Positions 18,498 through 27,067 of a stretch of 64,000 bases of DNA are shown here, piece after piece. How positions within the stretch are numbered: the first letter of the stretch is position 1; every line of letters starts with the position of its first letter. Position numbers and translations under genes: made by a program. The notes under the pieces are model-generated. The model was not told where the DNA came from and did no database searches. It was given only the letters and a program-made list of their open reading frames with translations. Source of the DNA: Criblamydia sequanensis CRIB-18 (GTDB taxonomy: Bacteria; Chlamydiota; Chlamydiia; Chlamydiales; Criblamydiaceae); contig NZ_CCEJ010000005.1 of assembly GCF_000750955.1 (NCBI RefSeq), positions 124,001-188,000 of the forward strand. Reading direction: 5' to 3'.

Positions 18498-18965
18498 TTA
18501 ATTCTTACTTTTTTCTCTTGGGTTGCTATCAGAATTTTTATAGAACGATTCTTTTAAGTGTTCCGGTTCATTAAGTTGAGCATAATCTATCAGCAGCTCT
18601 TCACCAGCTTTGATGTCTTTCACTGCAATCCAAAGTTCTTCTTTGATTTCTACTATATTAGGATCATTCGAATGATTTAAGAACCAATCCACTTCCATTC
18701 TATCGAATCTCTCAGGTCCTCTGACTCGATCTTCTGAAAAAAATTGACAGTATTTTCTTAATTCAACTGGAAGGCTATTTAATTCATACCATCTATAGTT
18801 GAGATCGGAAAAAACCCTTGTGCCTTTTGGAATATCATGAGTTGCAAAAACTCCAATGCCATGAATAGGTGATGGCTTTAAAACTGCTGAAAATTCAGAC
18901 CATTCTTCTGCCGCACAATGACAAACGGTTATCGTAAAAAAAATCAAATGTATCAGGACATGCAT
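18498..18965 (-). CDS. Exported SET-domain protein (putative lysine methyltransferase)
   Basis: I start at the ATG at 18965 (GGAG, 6 nt upstream), 155 aa, rather than nine codons further upstream. Residues 1 to about 19 (MHVLIHLIFFTITVCHCA) form a signal peptide. The SET motifs follow: GIGVF (36-40), the S-adenosylmethionine and pseudoknot motif FLNHSNDPN (95-103), and GEELLIDYAQ (121-130). Such proteins transfer methyl groups to protein lysines. SET proteins are known chlamydial effectors (NUE in C. trachomatis), but those lack a Sec signal. Here Sec export would place it in the periplasm or, through a second step, in the host. Confidence 0.85.
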   Translation of the reverse strand: MHVLIHLIFFTITVCHCAAEEWSEFSAVLKPSPIHGIGVFATHDIPKGTRVFSDLNYRWYELNSLPVELRKYCQFFSEDRVRGPERFDRMEVDWFLNHSNDPNIVEIKEELWIAVKDIKAGEELLIDYAQLNEPEHLKESFYKNSDSNPREKSKN

Positions 18966-19095
18966 TTTGAACTCCGTGTTTTTATATCGCATAGGACAAT
19001 AGTAATCTTGCGAAGGCTTAAAAAGAAATTTTTTTTGGAGTCAAAAATTCTGAATGATCTCGCCACTATAAAAAAAGAGCCGCTATTATTTCTCT

Positions 19096-19959
19096 CTATA
19101 TATTGAGAAGCGCATCCAACACGTAATTGAAGAATATTTCTTCTTCCACTTTTCTTGCTTCTTGATAATTTTCACCTTCATACGAACTTAGTTTTGGACT
19201 TTCTTTTTTCACCGTTTGCAAAATAGTAGCTGCATGTAGTCCGAAATCCTTGGCCACACGGAACAAAACCGCAGTCTCCATATCAAAACTGGCAGTTTTT
19301 GGATGCCTTTTAAGTTCTTGCAAGATAGCTTGTAAACGTTCAGCCCTCTCACTTGAAAATTTATCAGGAGAACGAAGGCCGTGATAGTTCTCAAGATGAT
19401 GACAAATCCTCATCTCGTAATTAATCTTTTTTGATACAGCAGTTGAAATTAGGGAGCTAACAATTTCAGTGGATGCGTTGATGGATTGCCCCCACTCTTC
19501 CGTCGGCACTCCACTTTGCAGATTAAATCCATATAGATTATCCGCTTCATCTACAATTTTCACAAGGTAGGCATCTGATTCTGGAGGTAATTTAACATCA
19601 TCTGAACCATAGCGAATAATGTACTTAGCTCCTGCTACAAAAAGTTCTGTAAAAAGAAGGCCTGAGCCGCTACCGACAGGAGCACATGCTATAAAAATCT
19701 TCTCATCTTTGTAATTGCCGATAACAACAAACGATCCCCAAGAACATTTGTGGATCTCAGAATCGTCTAGATTTTCGGAAAGTCTAAAAGCTCGTTCATA
19801 ATTTGAACAAACGATTCCTTTTTCCGGGACGGGGTACTTAACAAATAGACAATCTTCTAAAGTAAGGAAGATTTGTTTACAGGTTGTTTCATTTGCCCCT
19901 AAGCGCATGGTTATCGGTAGGCCTAAAACTATGGCAAAAGTCAGAAAAAGAACTCTCAT
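19096..19959 (-). CDS. Exported nucleoside phosphorylase-like protein (PNP/UDP family)
   Basis: This 287-aa protein has a signal peptide (MRVLFLTFAIVLGLPITMRLGA) followed by a PNP/UDP phosphorylase fold: the phosphate-binding-type GSGSG at 96-100, RYGSDD at 116-121, and the ribose/base-binding motif DMETA at 226-230 followed by FRVAKDFGLHAATIL. The reaction would be phosphorolysis of purine nucleosides or a similar nucleoside. Its upstream leader resembles that of the deformylase gene (GATCxCGTGAATA). Exported versions of this family are unusual; an alternative is a non-enzymatic relative. Confidence 0.75.
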   Translation of the reverse strand: MRVLFLTFAIVLGLPITMRLGANETTCKQIFLTLEDCLFVKYPVPEKGIVCSNYERAFRLSENLDDSEIHKCSWGSFVVIGNYKDEKIFIACAPVGSGSGLLFTELFVAGAKYIIRYGSDDVKLPPESDAYLVKIVDEADNLYGFNLQSGVPTEEWGQSINASTEIVSSLISTAVSKKINYEMRICHHLENYHGLRSPDKFSSERAERLQAILQELKRHPKTASFDMETAVLFRVAKDFGLHAATILQTVKKESPKLSSYEGENYQEARKVEEEIFFNYVLDALLNI

Positions 19960-20054
19960 TAAGTAAACCTATGAAATTTATTCACGCGATCTTATAGAAA
20001 AAGCTACAACTTTTCAAACCAAACCTTTTACATGTATTTTCAAATTCACTCACT

Positions 20055-20195
20055 TCATCCAAGAGAGCCTCCTCTCTCGCCTCTATTGTCTTCCTATCGC
20101 GAAGCGATATGACCGCAGGTCTTGCCAAGAGAGCCTCCCTTTTTAGAAACTTTATATTTTTCAAGGAAATCACAATTGATATCGAAGTCGCCTAT
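20055..20195 (-). pseudogene. 3' fragment of the aromatic monooxygenase gene, duplicated
   Basis: The translation contains FDINCDFLEKYKVSKKGG then GKTCGHIASR, which aligns with the C-terminus of the monooxygenase at 20894 (DIHRDFLEKYQISKKGA, then RPDGHIAWR). GATTTCCTTGAAAAATAT is identical in the two. It has frameshifts and stops and is not expressed as a protein. It lies directly upstream of the phosphorylase, mirroring the intact monooxygenase upstream of the deformylase. A 14-nt direct repeat CCAAGAGAGCCTCC occurs twice within it. Confidence 0.75.
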
Positions 20196-20223
20196 TCTAG
20201 AAGTCGGGAAAATGCAGTGATTC

Positions 20224-20856
20224 TTAATTTGGCCTTTTATAGCTGATCGAGTCATCTTTTTTAACCTGTTGCATAAAATCCAACATCTCTTCCCTGCTTG
20301 TGAAATCCATGACAACAGCATCTTCTCTATCGATGTTTTCAATACCTTGCAAGTGGTCATATTCGTGCTGAAAAACCTTAGCGGCAAAGCCTTCTAGAGT
20401 TTTCTCTACTCTTTCCCCCTCCACATTCAAATACTGAACTTTAATTGTTTCATAGCGAGGAATTTTTGCAAGCTTCCAACAATTATTACTCAACATGACT
20501 GAAAAACAACCCTCCCATCCTTCAATTTTAGCATCTCCCAAGGGAGTATAGGAGGGATTGATCACTCCTTCAAGGTTGCTTGGATCACGATCAAAACTAA
20601 ATATAAATATAGATTTACTAAGGCCAATCTGAGGAGCCGCCAAGCCGGCAGCCGGCAAATAAGGCTTTAGAGCCAAAAATAACTGCTCTACAATTTCTCT
20701 AGCCAAAGGCAATTGATCGACTTGTAATTCCTCTGTTTTTTCTTTTAAGATATGCTGTAAAGGACTATCTATTGTGACAATCTTCACATGATCTGCAAAA
20801 TTCCGGTTAAACAACGACATAAGCACTCCCAAAAAAGAAAATAGTTTCAAATTCAT
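20224..20856 (-). CDS. Peptide deformylase-like protein with possible signal peptide
   Basis: This 210-aa protein has all three deformylase motifs: GLAAPQIG from Gly71 (the first Gly of the usual GxGLAAPQ is Ala), EGCFS (115-119) and QHEYDHL (163-169), which supply Gln76, the Cys117 metal ligand, and the His164/Glu165/His168 metal and catalytic set. These would remove formyl groups from N-formyl-methionine or other peptides. The N-terminus (MNLKLFSFLGVLMSLFNRNFA) looks like a short export signal, absent from ordinary cytosolic Def. GAGG precedes the ATG by 7 nt. It follows the monooxygenase gene on the same strand with a 37-nt gap, so they are probably co-transcribed. Confidence 0.85.
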   Translation of the reverse strand: MNLKLFSFLGVLMSLFNRNFADHVKIVTIDSPLQHILKEKTEELQVDQLPLAREIVEQLFLALKPYLPAAGLAAPQIGLSKSIFIFSFDRDPSNLEGVINPSYTPLGDAKIEGWEGCFSVMLSNNCWKLAKIPRYETIKVQYLNVEGERVEKTLEGFAAKVFQHEYDHLQGIENIDREDAVVMDFTSREEMLDFMQQVKKDDSISYKRPN

Positions 20857-20893
20857 AAAGCAACCTCGATTATCATATTCACGTGATCCTCAA

Positions 20894-22447
20894 TCACTTC
20901 AGCCAGGAAAAGCTTGCTCTTTCGCCTTTATCGTCTTCTGATCGCCAAGCAATATGACCGTCAGGTCTTACGAGCACAGCGCCTTTTTTAGAGATTTGAT
21001 ATTTTTCAAGGAAATCTCGATGGATATCGACATAGTTTCCATTCTCGCCAATTGTAATCACTTTACAAGGGAAAGATTGATACTCTTTTTGCCAAAAAAC
21101 AGCTTCAGGATGGCATACTAATACAAATTCATTAAGGTATAAATCCAGGATGGATTTTTGTCTATTTTCAAGAGAAATCCAGCAATGAGGAGCCCGAGCC
21201 CCTATTTTAGTTGTTGGTTTAAAGGCCCCTTGCGTGTTTTGATAGTCATGGCCATACACAAATCCTAAATCTAAAAGAATATTATTAATATGGTTCGCTT
21301 GATCTTTTAAAGCTTCTTCAAAAGAGCCAAGATCCCCTTGAGCTAAAGCGGCAAAAATTCTTTCAAATCTTTTAGCGTTATTTCGACTCCAAAAAGTATT
21401 TGTCTTGGCAATTTGATGACGTTCCACAAAATAGGACTCTAAAAGTGAATCTTCTGCTCGCCCTTTAATAACCATAGCCAGCTTCCAAGCAAGGTTATGA
21501 GCATCCTGGATACCTGTATTCATGCCAAAGCCACCGGTTGGCGGAAGACGGTGAGCTGAATCCCCTGCAAAAAATACTCGTCCCACTCGGTATTGTTTTG
21601 CAATCAAAGCCGCCATGGTCCAAAAAGCCTTATTAATAAAACGGACCTCAACTTTAGGGTCATTAATCAGCTTTTTAACAAACTCTAGACAAAAGTCATC
21701 TGTAAAAGCTTCTTTAGTTAGATTTCGATTGGGGTCTAACCTTATTCCCACAAGCCATTTTTTTTGACAGTCTTTAGATAAAATGAAAGTCCCTCGAAGG
21801 TCTGGCCTTGTAAACATAAAACTTGCGCTTTTGCGATTCTTTACGTACTCATCTAAATTCATTTCGCAGTAGATATTACAAAATGAACCTAGATCCTCCT
21901 CCCCTTCCATTTCGACATTGAATATTTTTCTTAAAGGACTATTCGCGCCATCGGCAGCAATTAAATAATCAGCTGTTAATATCTCTTTCTTTTGAGTTTC
22001 TCGATCAAGAATTTCTATAGTGACTTTATCGCTGTCTTGCAACGCATGGATCATTTCTGTATTAAATCGCAAATCAATCAAAGGTTGATTCTTTGCTTTG
22101 TTAAATAATTCTTGCTCCAAGTGGTCTTGGGAGATAATAGCGTTTTGTGTGGGACTATATTGACTATAGTCCAAAGTCATTGGAACGCGAGTAATTTCCT
22201 TTCCTTGGAAATCTTCTATCCAAGTAAAGCGATAGGCTTCTCTTGGCATTTGATATTGTTTTAACTGCTCTTCTAACCCCATAGAGCGGAATAATTCCAT
22301 GGATCTGCCATTCACACCACGAGCTTTCGGGTGATTGGTCGTCGTCTTATGTTTTTCAATTAAGAGGGATTTAATCCCTTGGTTTGCCAAGCAAAGGGCA
22401 AGAGATAAACCGACAGGGCCGCCGCCAATAATGATGACTTTATGCAT
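20894..22447 (-). CDS. FAD-dependent aromatic-ring monooxygenase (PheA/TfdB family)
   Basis: I prefer the ATG at 22447 (MHKVIII, 517 aa) over the frame's first codon at 22510, because the Rossmann fold starts right there and GAGG lies close upstream. GGGPVG (residues 8-13), the AADGANSPLRK motif near 160-170, and the second FAD motif FFAGDSAHRLPPTGGFGMNTGIQDAHNLAW near 280-310 define a group A flavoprotein hydroxylase. The C-terminal thioredoxin-like domain typical of phenol hydroxylases is present (VLVRPDGHIAWR). It uses NAD(P)H and O2 to hydroxylate an aromatic substrate that cannot be named. Confidence 0.9.
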   Translation of the reverse strand: MHKVIIIGGGPVGLSLALCLANQGIKSLLIEKHKTTTNHPKARGVNGRSMELFRSMGLEEQLKQYQMPREAYRFTWIEDFQGKEITRVPMTLDYSQYSPTQNAIISQDHLEQELFNKAKNQPLIDLRFNTEMIHALQDSDKVTIEILDRETQKKEILTADYLIAADGANSPLRKIFNVEMEGEEDLGSFCNIYCEMNLDEYVKNRKSASFMFTRPDLRGTFILSKDCQKKWLVGIRLDPNRNLTKEAFTDDFCLEFVKKLINDPKVEVRFINKAFWTMAALIAKQYRVGRVFFAGDSAHRLPPTGGFGMNTGIQDAHNLAWKLAMVIKGRAEDSLLESYFVERHQIAKTNTFWSRNNAKRFERIFAALAQGDLGSFEEALKDQANHINNILLDLGFVYGHDYQNTQGAFKPTTKIGARAPHCWISLENRQKSILDLYLNEFVLVCHPEAVFWQKEYQSFPCKVITIGENGNYVDIHRDFLEKYQISKKGAVLVRPDGHIAWRSEDDKGERASFSWLK

Positions 22448-22633
22448 AGGAGCCTCAAAACTTATTATTAAATCGCTTAGATAGAAAGGTTTCAAAGAAC
22501 TTAAAACCAAAATAATAACAGATTTTAAGGCCTTAAGAAAAGAACCAATTATCTTCTCTTTTCGAAAAAAGGTCTCTTTTTGAAAGTTTCGGAGCCGACT
22601 TCGTCATAAATCGATCACTTTAAAATATTTACT

Positions 22634-23464
22634 TTACTTTAGAGCGATGACTTCTATCTTACGATGTTTTATGGAAATCACCCCGTTTTTGGGCGGGTTA
22701 TTTAAAAGCATTTCGCTTGCGATATCGTCAATAAATTGCTCTTGATTTTCTGTCTCTAAGTGATCAATAAAATTAACAAGTGGCTTAATCCAAGCAATAA
22801 GCTCATCTTTATCTTTAAAAACTGTCCAGCTTTCACTCTCTTGGATGGATTGGATTTGAAGCCCTGCCAAAGAAAGCAGTTCTTTATACTCTGCAACTGT
22901 AAAATAGACTCTTTGTTTATTAAAAAACGGAAAAAACTTGGCCCATTTCTCTGACTGCGCTAATTTTTCTGAAAGGCTTGCTAAATTGTTCTCCGCTTTT
23001 CCCGGAATAACAAGCAACATCTTCCCATTTTCTTTTAAGGCTTCTTTCATGGAAAGCAAAGCTTGATTTTGATCTAAAACCCAATGAAGAGCTAAAAACG
23101 AGACTAACTTATCAAATTGGTTTTTAAAGGGAATATCGATAGCATCGCCTTGGGTAAAGGCTAGATTGGCCTCTTTAAATTGAGAAGAGGCTTTCTCTAT
23201 CATTTGTTTAGAAATATCTAATCCTACCACCAATCCCCTTGGGACCTTGCTAGAGATTAGCGCTGTGATTTTTCCATCTCCGCATCCGACATCTAAAACC
23301 TGATCTTCCTCATCAAAATCAAACCGGTTTAAACTATCCAAAGCCCATTCCCACTGAAGAGCTGAGTTTTTAAGATAGTCCTCCGCAAGTTCGATACCTA
23401 CGCCGCCCTGTAAAAAAGATGGAACCCATAAAGCAATAAACAATCCAAACAATAATCTAGACAT
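22634..23464 (-). CDS. Exported class I SAM-dependent methyltransferase
   Basis: This 276-aa protein has a signal peptide (MSRLLFGLFIALWVPSFLQGG) and a Rossmann-type methyltransferase: motif I VLDVGCGDGK at 57-66, an acidic LDIS after strand 2, GDAIDIPF near 106-114, and ALKENGKMLLVIPG. The arrangement resembles trans-aconitate methyltransferase / methyltransferase type 11 proteins. The substrate is unknown. A signal peptide on this fold is uncommon and matches the exported enzymes nearby. Confidence 0.85.
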   Translation of the reverse strand: MSRLLFGLFIALWVPSFLQGGVGIELAEDYLKNSALQWEWALDSLNRFDFDEEDQVLDVGCGDGKITALISSKVPRGLVVGLDISKQMIEKASSQFKEANLAFTQGDAIDIPFKNQFDKLVSFLALHWVLDQNQALLSMKEALKENGKMLLVIPGKAENNLASLSEKLAQSEKWAKFFPFFNKQRVYFTVAEYKELLSLAGLQIQSIQESESWTVFKDKDELIAWIKPLVNFIDHLETENQEQFIDDIASEMLLNNPPKNGVISIKHRKIEVIALK

Positions 23465-23634
23465 TATTCCATCCTTTTTAATTTGAGCTAAACTTAAGTA
23501 TTATTGTGGAGAAATTTATGGAATCACTTAGGCAAGAAGAAGACGATTAAAGAAAAGCTCCCCTATTGCTTCAAAAAGTGTTGACATAGGGCTGCTAAGC
23601 AAACCAATCTATTCCATCCCTTTATTATGTTAAT

Positions 23635-24096
23635 TTAATTTTTGATCAATTTATTAAAGATTCGAATCAGAGATTCGATTTCATTTGATGTTAGGGAATG
23701 AAAAAATTGAGCGTCTTTTTCTTCAACGATCGGCAAGGCTTCTCTTATTTTTTCTTGGCCTTTTAAAGTTAATAAAGGGTTTTTGACTCTCGCATCGGAT
23801 GATTTTTGCCTCTTGATAAGCCCTTTTTTCTCAAGCCCTTTTATAATTTGGGAAACGGTATTTGGGTCTAGACCTGCCATTTTGCCAACAAGGGCTTGCG
23901 TCACAAGCTCGCCTTTTCTTGTAAGCCATCCAAGGGTTGCTAAAATGACAAATTGAGGGTGGGTCAAATCCAAGGATTTTAGTTTAGCTTCTATTGACCC
24001 TCTCCAGGCAGTGCTTACATGCCACAAAAGAAACCCAAGACTTCTCCCAGGGGTGTCATGAACACTAATTTCTTTAAAATTTAAACTTTTTTTCAT
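23635..24096 (-). CDS. MarR-family transcriptional regulator
   Basis: This 153-aa protein has the winged helix-turn-helix of MarR proteins (about residues 60-115: ALVGKMAGLDPNTVSQIIKGLEKKGLIKR, then SDARVKNPLLT in the wing) and a C-terminal dimerisation helix (FNKLIKN). It probably senses small aromatic or oxidant molecules and would suit the nearby detoxification genes, but no operator was identified. It ends shortly before a 10-bp inverted repeat-rich intergenic stretch. Confidence 0.9.
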   Translation of the reverse strand: MKKSLNFKEISVHDTPGRSLGFLLWHVSTAWRGSIEAKLKSLDLTHPQFVILATLGWLTRKGELVTQALVGKMAGLDPNTVSQIIKGLEKKGLIKRQKSSDARVKNPLLTLKGQEKIREALPIVEEKDAQFFHSLTSNEIESLIRIFNKLIKN

Positions 24097-24310
24097 GGCT
24101 TTTCCATCTCCCGAATAATAACTTTAAAATCCAGTTGATTGATTTCAAAGCAGGTCTATTCTAAAGGAAAAGCTCCATTTATTTTTATCTTTTATGAAAA
24201 TGAAATGACCGAATAGCGTTTTTATAGGAAGTCTTTGGCTTCTTAATCACAAACCCGCCTAAGTCATTTTCATAACTCTTCGAAGACAAGCCCAAAATAT
24301 CGTAAAAGCA

Positions 24311-24682
24311 TTATATTTCTTCTCGGAGTTTATAGACACGGATTCGATGACCATCAGGGTCTTGAATAACAAAAGTGCGTCCAAAATCCATATCACATGG
24401 TTTTTGAAGGACCGTGACCTCTTTTTTACCCCATTCTTCATAAAGGGCATCAACTTCTATAGCAGGAAAACCTATTTCTTGCGCTCCGGCACAAGCCTCG
24501 ACTTTAGGCTCTGCTGTAAATTTAGACCATAAACCTAGCATGACTCCATTTTGCAAAGCAAAAAGAGAGAAGGTGGGTGACTCTTCAATCGGTGATAAAT
24601 TGAAAAGGTTTTGATAAAAGGCACTGCTTTTAAGAGGATTTTCAACAAAAAGAAGGATAAATCCTAAACTTGGGTTAAACAT
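24311..24682 (-). CDS. VOC (glyoxalase / bleomycin-resistance) superfamily protein
   Basis: I choose the ATG at 24682 (GGAG about 6 nt upstream), 123 aa, rather than the longer frame. The betaalphabetabetabeta repeats are seen: LGFILLFVENPLKSSAFYQNLF at the start and GRTFVIQDPDGHRIRVYKL at the end, typical of small VOC proteins that bind a metal or sequester antibiotics. The substrate is unknown. It is divergent from the outer-membrane gene at 24835, with a palindrome between them. Confidence 0.85.
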   Translation of the reverse strand: MFNPSLGFILLFVENPLKSSAFYQNLFNLSPIEESPTFSLFALQNGVMLGLWSKFTAEPKVEACAGAQEIGFPAIEVDALYEEWGKKEVTVLQKPCDMDFGRTFVIQDPDGHRIRVYKLREEI

Positions 24683-24716
24683 AAAAGTCTCCAGGTGGAA
24701 TATTTTCACTAAATTA

Positions 24717-24728
24717 TACGTATACGTA
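24717..24728. promoter_or_regulatory. 12-bp perfect palindrome between divergent genes
   Basis: TACGTATACGTA is its own complement. It lies 35 bp before the VOC start and about 106 bp before the barrel-protein start, in a short AT-rich intergenic region. It could be an operator for the MarR protein nearby, but this is unproven. Confidence 0.35.
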
Positions 24729-24834
24729 CTAATTTACTTCAACTTTATTCTAAAAAGGCCTTTGATCCGGTCTTTTCTTGAAAATAACTTATTTATCCTC
24801 TATCAAATACGTTTTACTAAAGTTAGAGGCTCTA

Positions 24835-25614
24835 ATGAAAAGAACTATTTGTCTATTTGCGATTCTTTTGACGCATCATCTTTCAGGTTACTTTCACTTT
24901 GGGGCAGGATTCAGTTGGAATACGATTGATGAGATCTATGATTCCACCCTCATCACTGATGCAGATAGAAGCGGGCAAGATAAATATGAGGCTAGCAGAA
25001 ATCGACTCGCTCCCTTTCTTGAGATAAGCTATCAAATGCCTGTTTGTAAAGACTGGCTTTTTGGGGTTTTGGCAGATTGGAAGTACCTTAATTATGAAAC
25101 CCTAAATGTCAATAGCAGCCGCGGACAAATTCTGCCCAATGCTACATTTTCCAGCATTAACATATTTGGAGATAACGTACTTCGTGATTTCACCTCCAAA
25201 ACATCACTCATAAATGAATTTAAGTTTCTTGGCTACTTAGGGAAGCAGTTGATAAAAGGATACGCCTATATTGGCATAGGTCCCGTTTTATATAACGCAA
25301 CCAATCGCATCTATGTTTCTTCGGTTCATATTCCAAATGGAGTGGGCGATCATCTTATATCTACTTCAGCTACAAGCAATAAAACCATTTGGGGCGGCGC
25401 TCTTCGATTAGGTTATCAACTCTGTTTTAACCCCAATTTTTTTGTAAATTTGGGTTATGGCTACTCAGAAACCGGTAGAAATCGCTTTAACAATACTGTA
25501 AATGCCGCTATTTTAAATGGCGCCGATGAACCTGGTCCCACTACTTTATTTTTAAAGCGTAAAATAAAGGTTCGGGCTCAAGAACTTTTATTTTCTGTAA
25601 ATCTATTGTTTTAA
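24835..25614 (+). CDS. Outer-membrane beta-barrel protein
   Basis: I start at the ATG at 24835 (AGAGG upstream, then MKRTICLFAILLTHHLSG, a signal peptide), 259 aa; the longer frame uses a TTG 19 codons earlier. After the leader come alternating amphipathic strands with aromatic girdles (FHFGAGFSWNTI, GYAYIGIGPVLY, FFVNLGYGYSETG) and a terminal strand ending in aromatic/hydrophobic FSVNLLF, the usual OMP C-terminus with Phe. It probably forms an 8- to 10-strand porin-like or adhesin barrel (OmpW/OmpA-like family); no exact family was recognised. Confidence 0.8.
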   Translation: MKRTICLFAILLTHHLSGYFHFGAGFSWNTIDEIYDSTLITDADRSGQDKYEASRNRLAPFLEISYQMPVCKDWLFGVLADWKYLNYETLNVNSSRGQILPNATFSSINIFGDNVLRDFTSKTSLINEFKFLGYLGKQLIKGYAYIGIGPVLYNATNRIYVSSVHIPNGVGDHLISTSATSNKTIWGGALRLGYQLCFNPNFFVNLGYGYSETGRNRFNNTVNAAILNGADEPGPTTLFLKRKIKVRAQELLFSVNLLF

Positions 25615-25616
25615 TT

Positions 25617-26087
25617 ATGAGAATCTCGCCCCTATCAGATCATATGCACTTCTTTAACGAAGTTGTAGATATGAAGTTTCAAGCCTTTTCCTATTTAACA
25701 GGAGAAGAAACGATTGAAGATTATCGTAATCGTCAAAAAGATTACGTTACGGACAACCTTTTGCCAAGGGCTTATATAGTTCTTAATGATAGTCAGGAGC
25801 TAATCGGCACCTTTGCTTTAAAGAAAAAAGATTTTAAGCATCGGCTTGATCTCACTCCCTGGCTTGGCAGCGTCGTGGTTTCAATCAAACATAGGCGTCA
25901 AGGAGTCGGGCGCTTTATTGTTTCAGAAGCAGAACGTTTAGCAAGAAACATGGGCTATAAAGAACTTTATCTCTTTACCCCCGATCAAGAAGCTTGGTAT
26001 TCAAAACAAGGTTGGAACCTTTTAGAACGCTCTAAACCTAATAAATTTGTCTTTAGCGTAATGTCCAAGAAAATTACTCTTCCTTAA
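25617..26087 (+). CDS. GNAT-family acetyltransferase
   Basis: This 156-aa protein starts 2 nt after the stop of the barrel gene, so the two are probably translationally coupled. The acetyl-CoA-binding motif RRQGVGRFIVSEAERLARNMGY lies near residues 97-118 and is followed by WYSKQGWNLLER. It would acetylate an unknown amine. It is unrelated in detail to the GNAT at 14772. Confidence 0.85.
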   Translation: MRISPLSDHMHFFNEVVDMKFQAFSYLTGEETIEDYRNRQKDYVTDNLLPRAYIVLNDSQELIGTFALKKKDFKHRLDLTPWLGSVVVSIKHRRQGVGRFIVSEAERLARNMGYKELYLFTPDQEAWYSKQGWNLLERSKPNKFVFSVMSKKITLP

Positions 26088-26238
26088 GGCAATCATTATG
26101 GAATTTCAGCAAAATTTTGGGCTTTCTCTGAATCAAACATTAAAACTGCTTTAAAAAATTCTTAATAGTTTTTATTTGCTTAAGAAAGCGAAAATCGGGT
26201 ATTCCTTTTGAGATTTTTCTAAGAACGAGAGGATGTTT

Positions 26239-26625
26239 ATGGATAGACCGAAAACCGGTGATATTTGTTGGAATGAACTCTGCACCCCAAATGCAAAAGC
26301 TGCAAAAGACTTTTATGGAAAAGTATTTGGCTGGAAATTCGAAGATCACGATTCAGGCGACACTACCTATAGCATGATCAAATCCAATGGAAAAGAATTC
26401 GGCGGGATTTGGAGCATTCCTAAAAACATGGAAAACCAAATTCCTCCTCACTGGATGGCTTATATATTAGTAGAAAATTTAGAAGAGGCTCTAAGCAAAG
26501 CTGAAACTAATGGAGCCACTACCATGAAGCCTCCAACAACTGTCGGAGATATGGGAAGATTTGCCATTATTGTGGATCCAACCGGGGCCCATATAGCCTT
26601 ATGGCAACCTTTTATACAAAAATAA
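26239..26625 (+). CDS. VOC-family protein (glyoxalase-like, CFP32/PhnB-like)
   Basis: I prefer the second ATG at 26239 because GAGAGG ends just before the first ATG and sits at normal spacing for the second. The 128-aa protein begins WNELCTPNAKAAKDFYGKVFGW, the signature opening of the VOC proteins annotated as glyoxalase/CFP32-like, and ends DPTGAHIALWQP. Function and substrate are unknown. It is followed 10 nt later by the OsmC gene, so they are probably one operon. Confidence 0.87.
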   Translation: MDRPKTGDICWNELCTPNAKAAKDFYGKVFGWKFEDHDSGDTTYSMIKSNGKEFGGIWSIPKNMENQIPPHWMAYILVENLEEALSKAETNGATTMKPPTTVGDMGRFAIIVDPTGAHIALWQPFIQK

Positions 26626-26635
26626 AGGACTCACT

Positions 26636-27058
26636 ATGCTAAGAAAAGCCATAGCCATCTGGGAAGGTAATTTAAAAGAAGGACAAGGAAACCTGTCTAC
26701 TGAAAGCGGAGTTTTAAGTCATACTCCCTATTCCTTTAAAACAAGATTTGAAAGCGGTAATGGTACAAATCCGGAAGAGCTTTTAGCGGCCGCGCACGCT
26801 GGCTGTTTTGCTATGGCGCTCTCTAATGAACTCTCAAAAGTTGGCATCACACCAAAAAAACTTCAGGTAAGTTGCGGTATTTCTCTTGAAAGTGGTAAAG
26901 ATGGCTTCTCGATCTCAAAAAGTCATCTAGACCTTGTTGCAACAATACCCGGAGTAGATAAGGCAAAATTTGATTCAGCTGTAAAAGCGGCAAAGGAAGG
27001 ATGCCCTGTATCCAAACTTTTCAAAGCTGAAATCACTCTTTCCTCTCAGCTTGAGTGA
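26636..27058 (+). CDS. osmC: OsmC-family peroxiredoxin
   Basis: This 140-aa protein carries the OsmC fold and the two conserved cysteines that reduce organic hydroperoxides: Cys57 in AAHAGCFAMAL and Cys123 in EGCPVSK. It should detoxify lipid or organic peroxides in the cytoplasm. It lies in a run with a VOC protein upstream and the exported chorismate mutase 9 nt downstream. Confidence 0.9.
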   Translation: MLRKAIAIWEGNLKEGQGNLSTESGVLSHTPYSFKTRFESGNGTNPEELLAAAHAGCFAMALSNELSKVGITPKKLQVSCGISLESGKDGFSISKSHLDLVATIPGVDKAKFDSAVKAAKEGCPVSKLFKAEITLSSQLE

Positions 27059-27067
27059 GGTTAACTT

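Noticed and set aside
24193-24273. ATGAAAATGA/TCATTTTCAT inverted repeat
   Set aside because: A 10-bp A/T-rich repeat with a 61-bp spacer can easily arise by chance.
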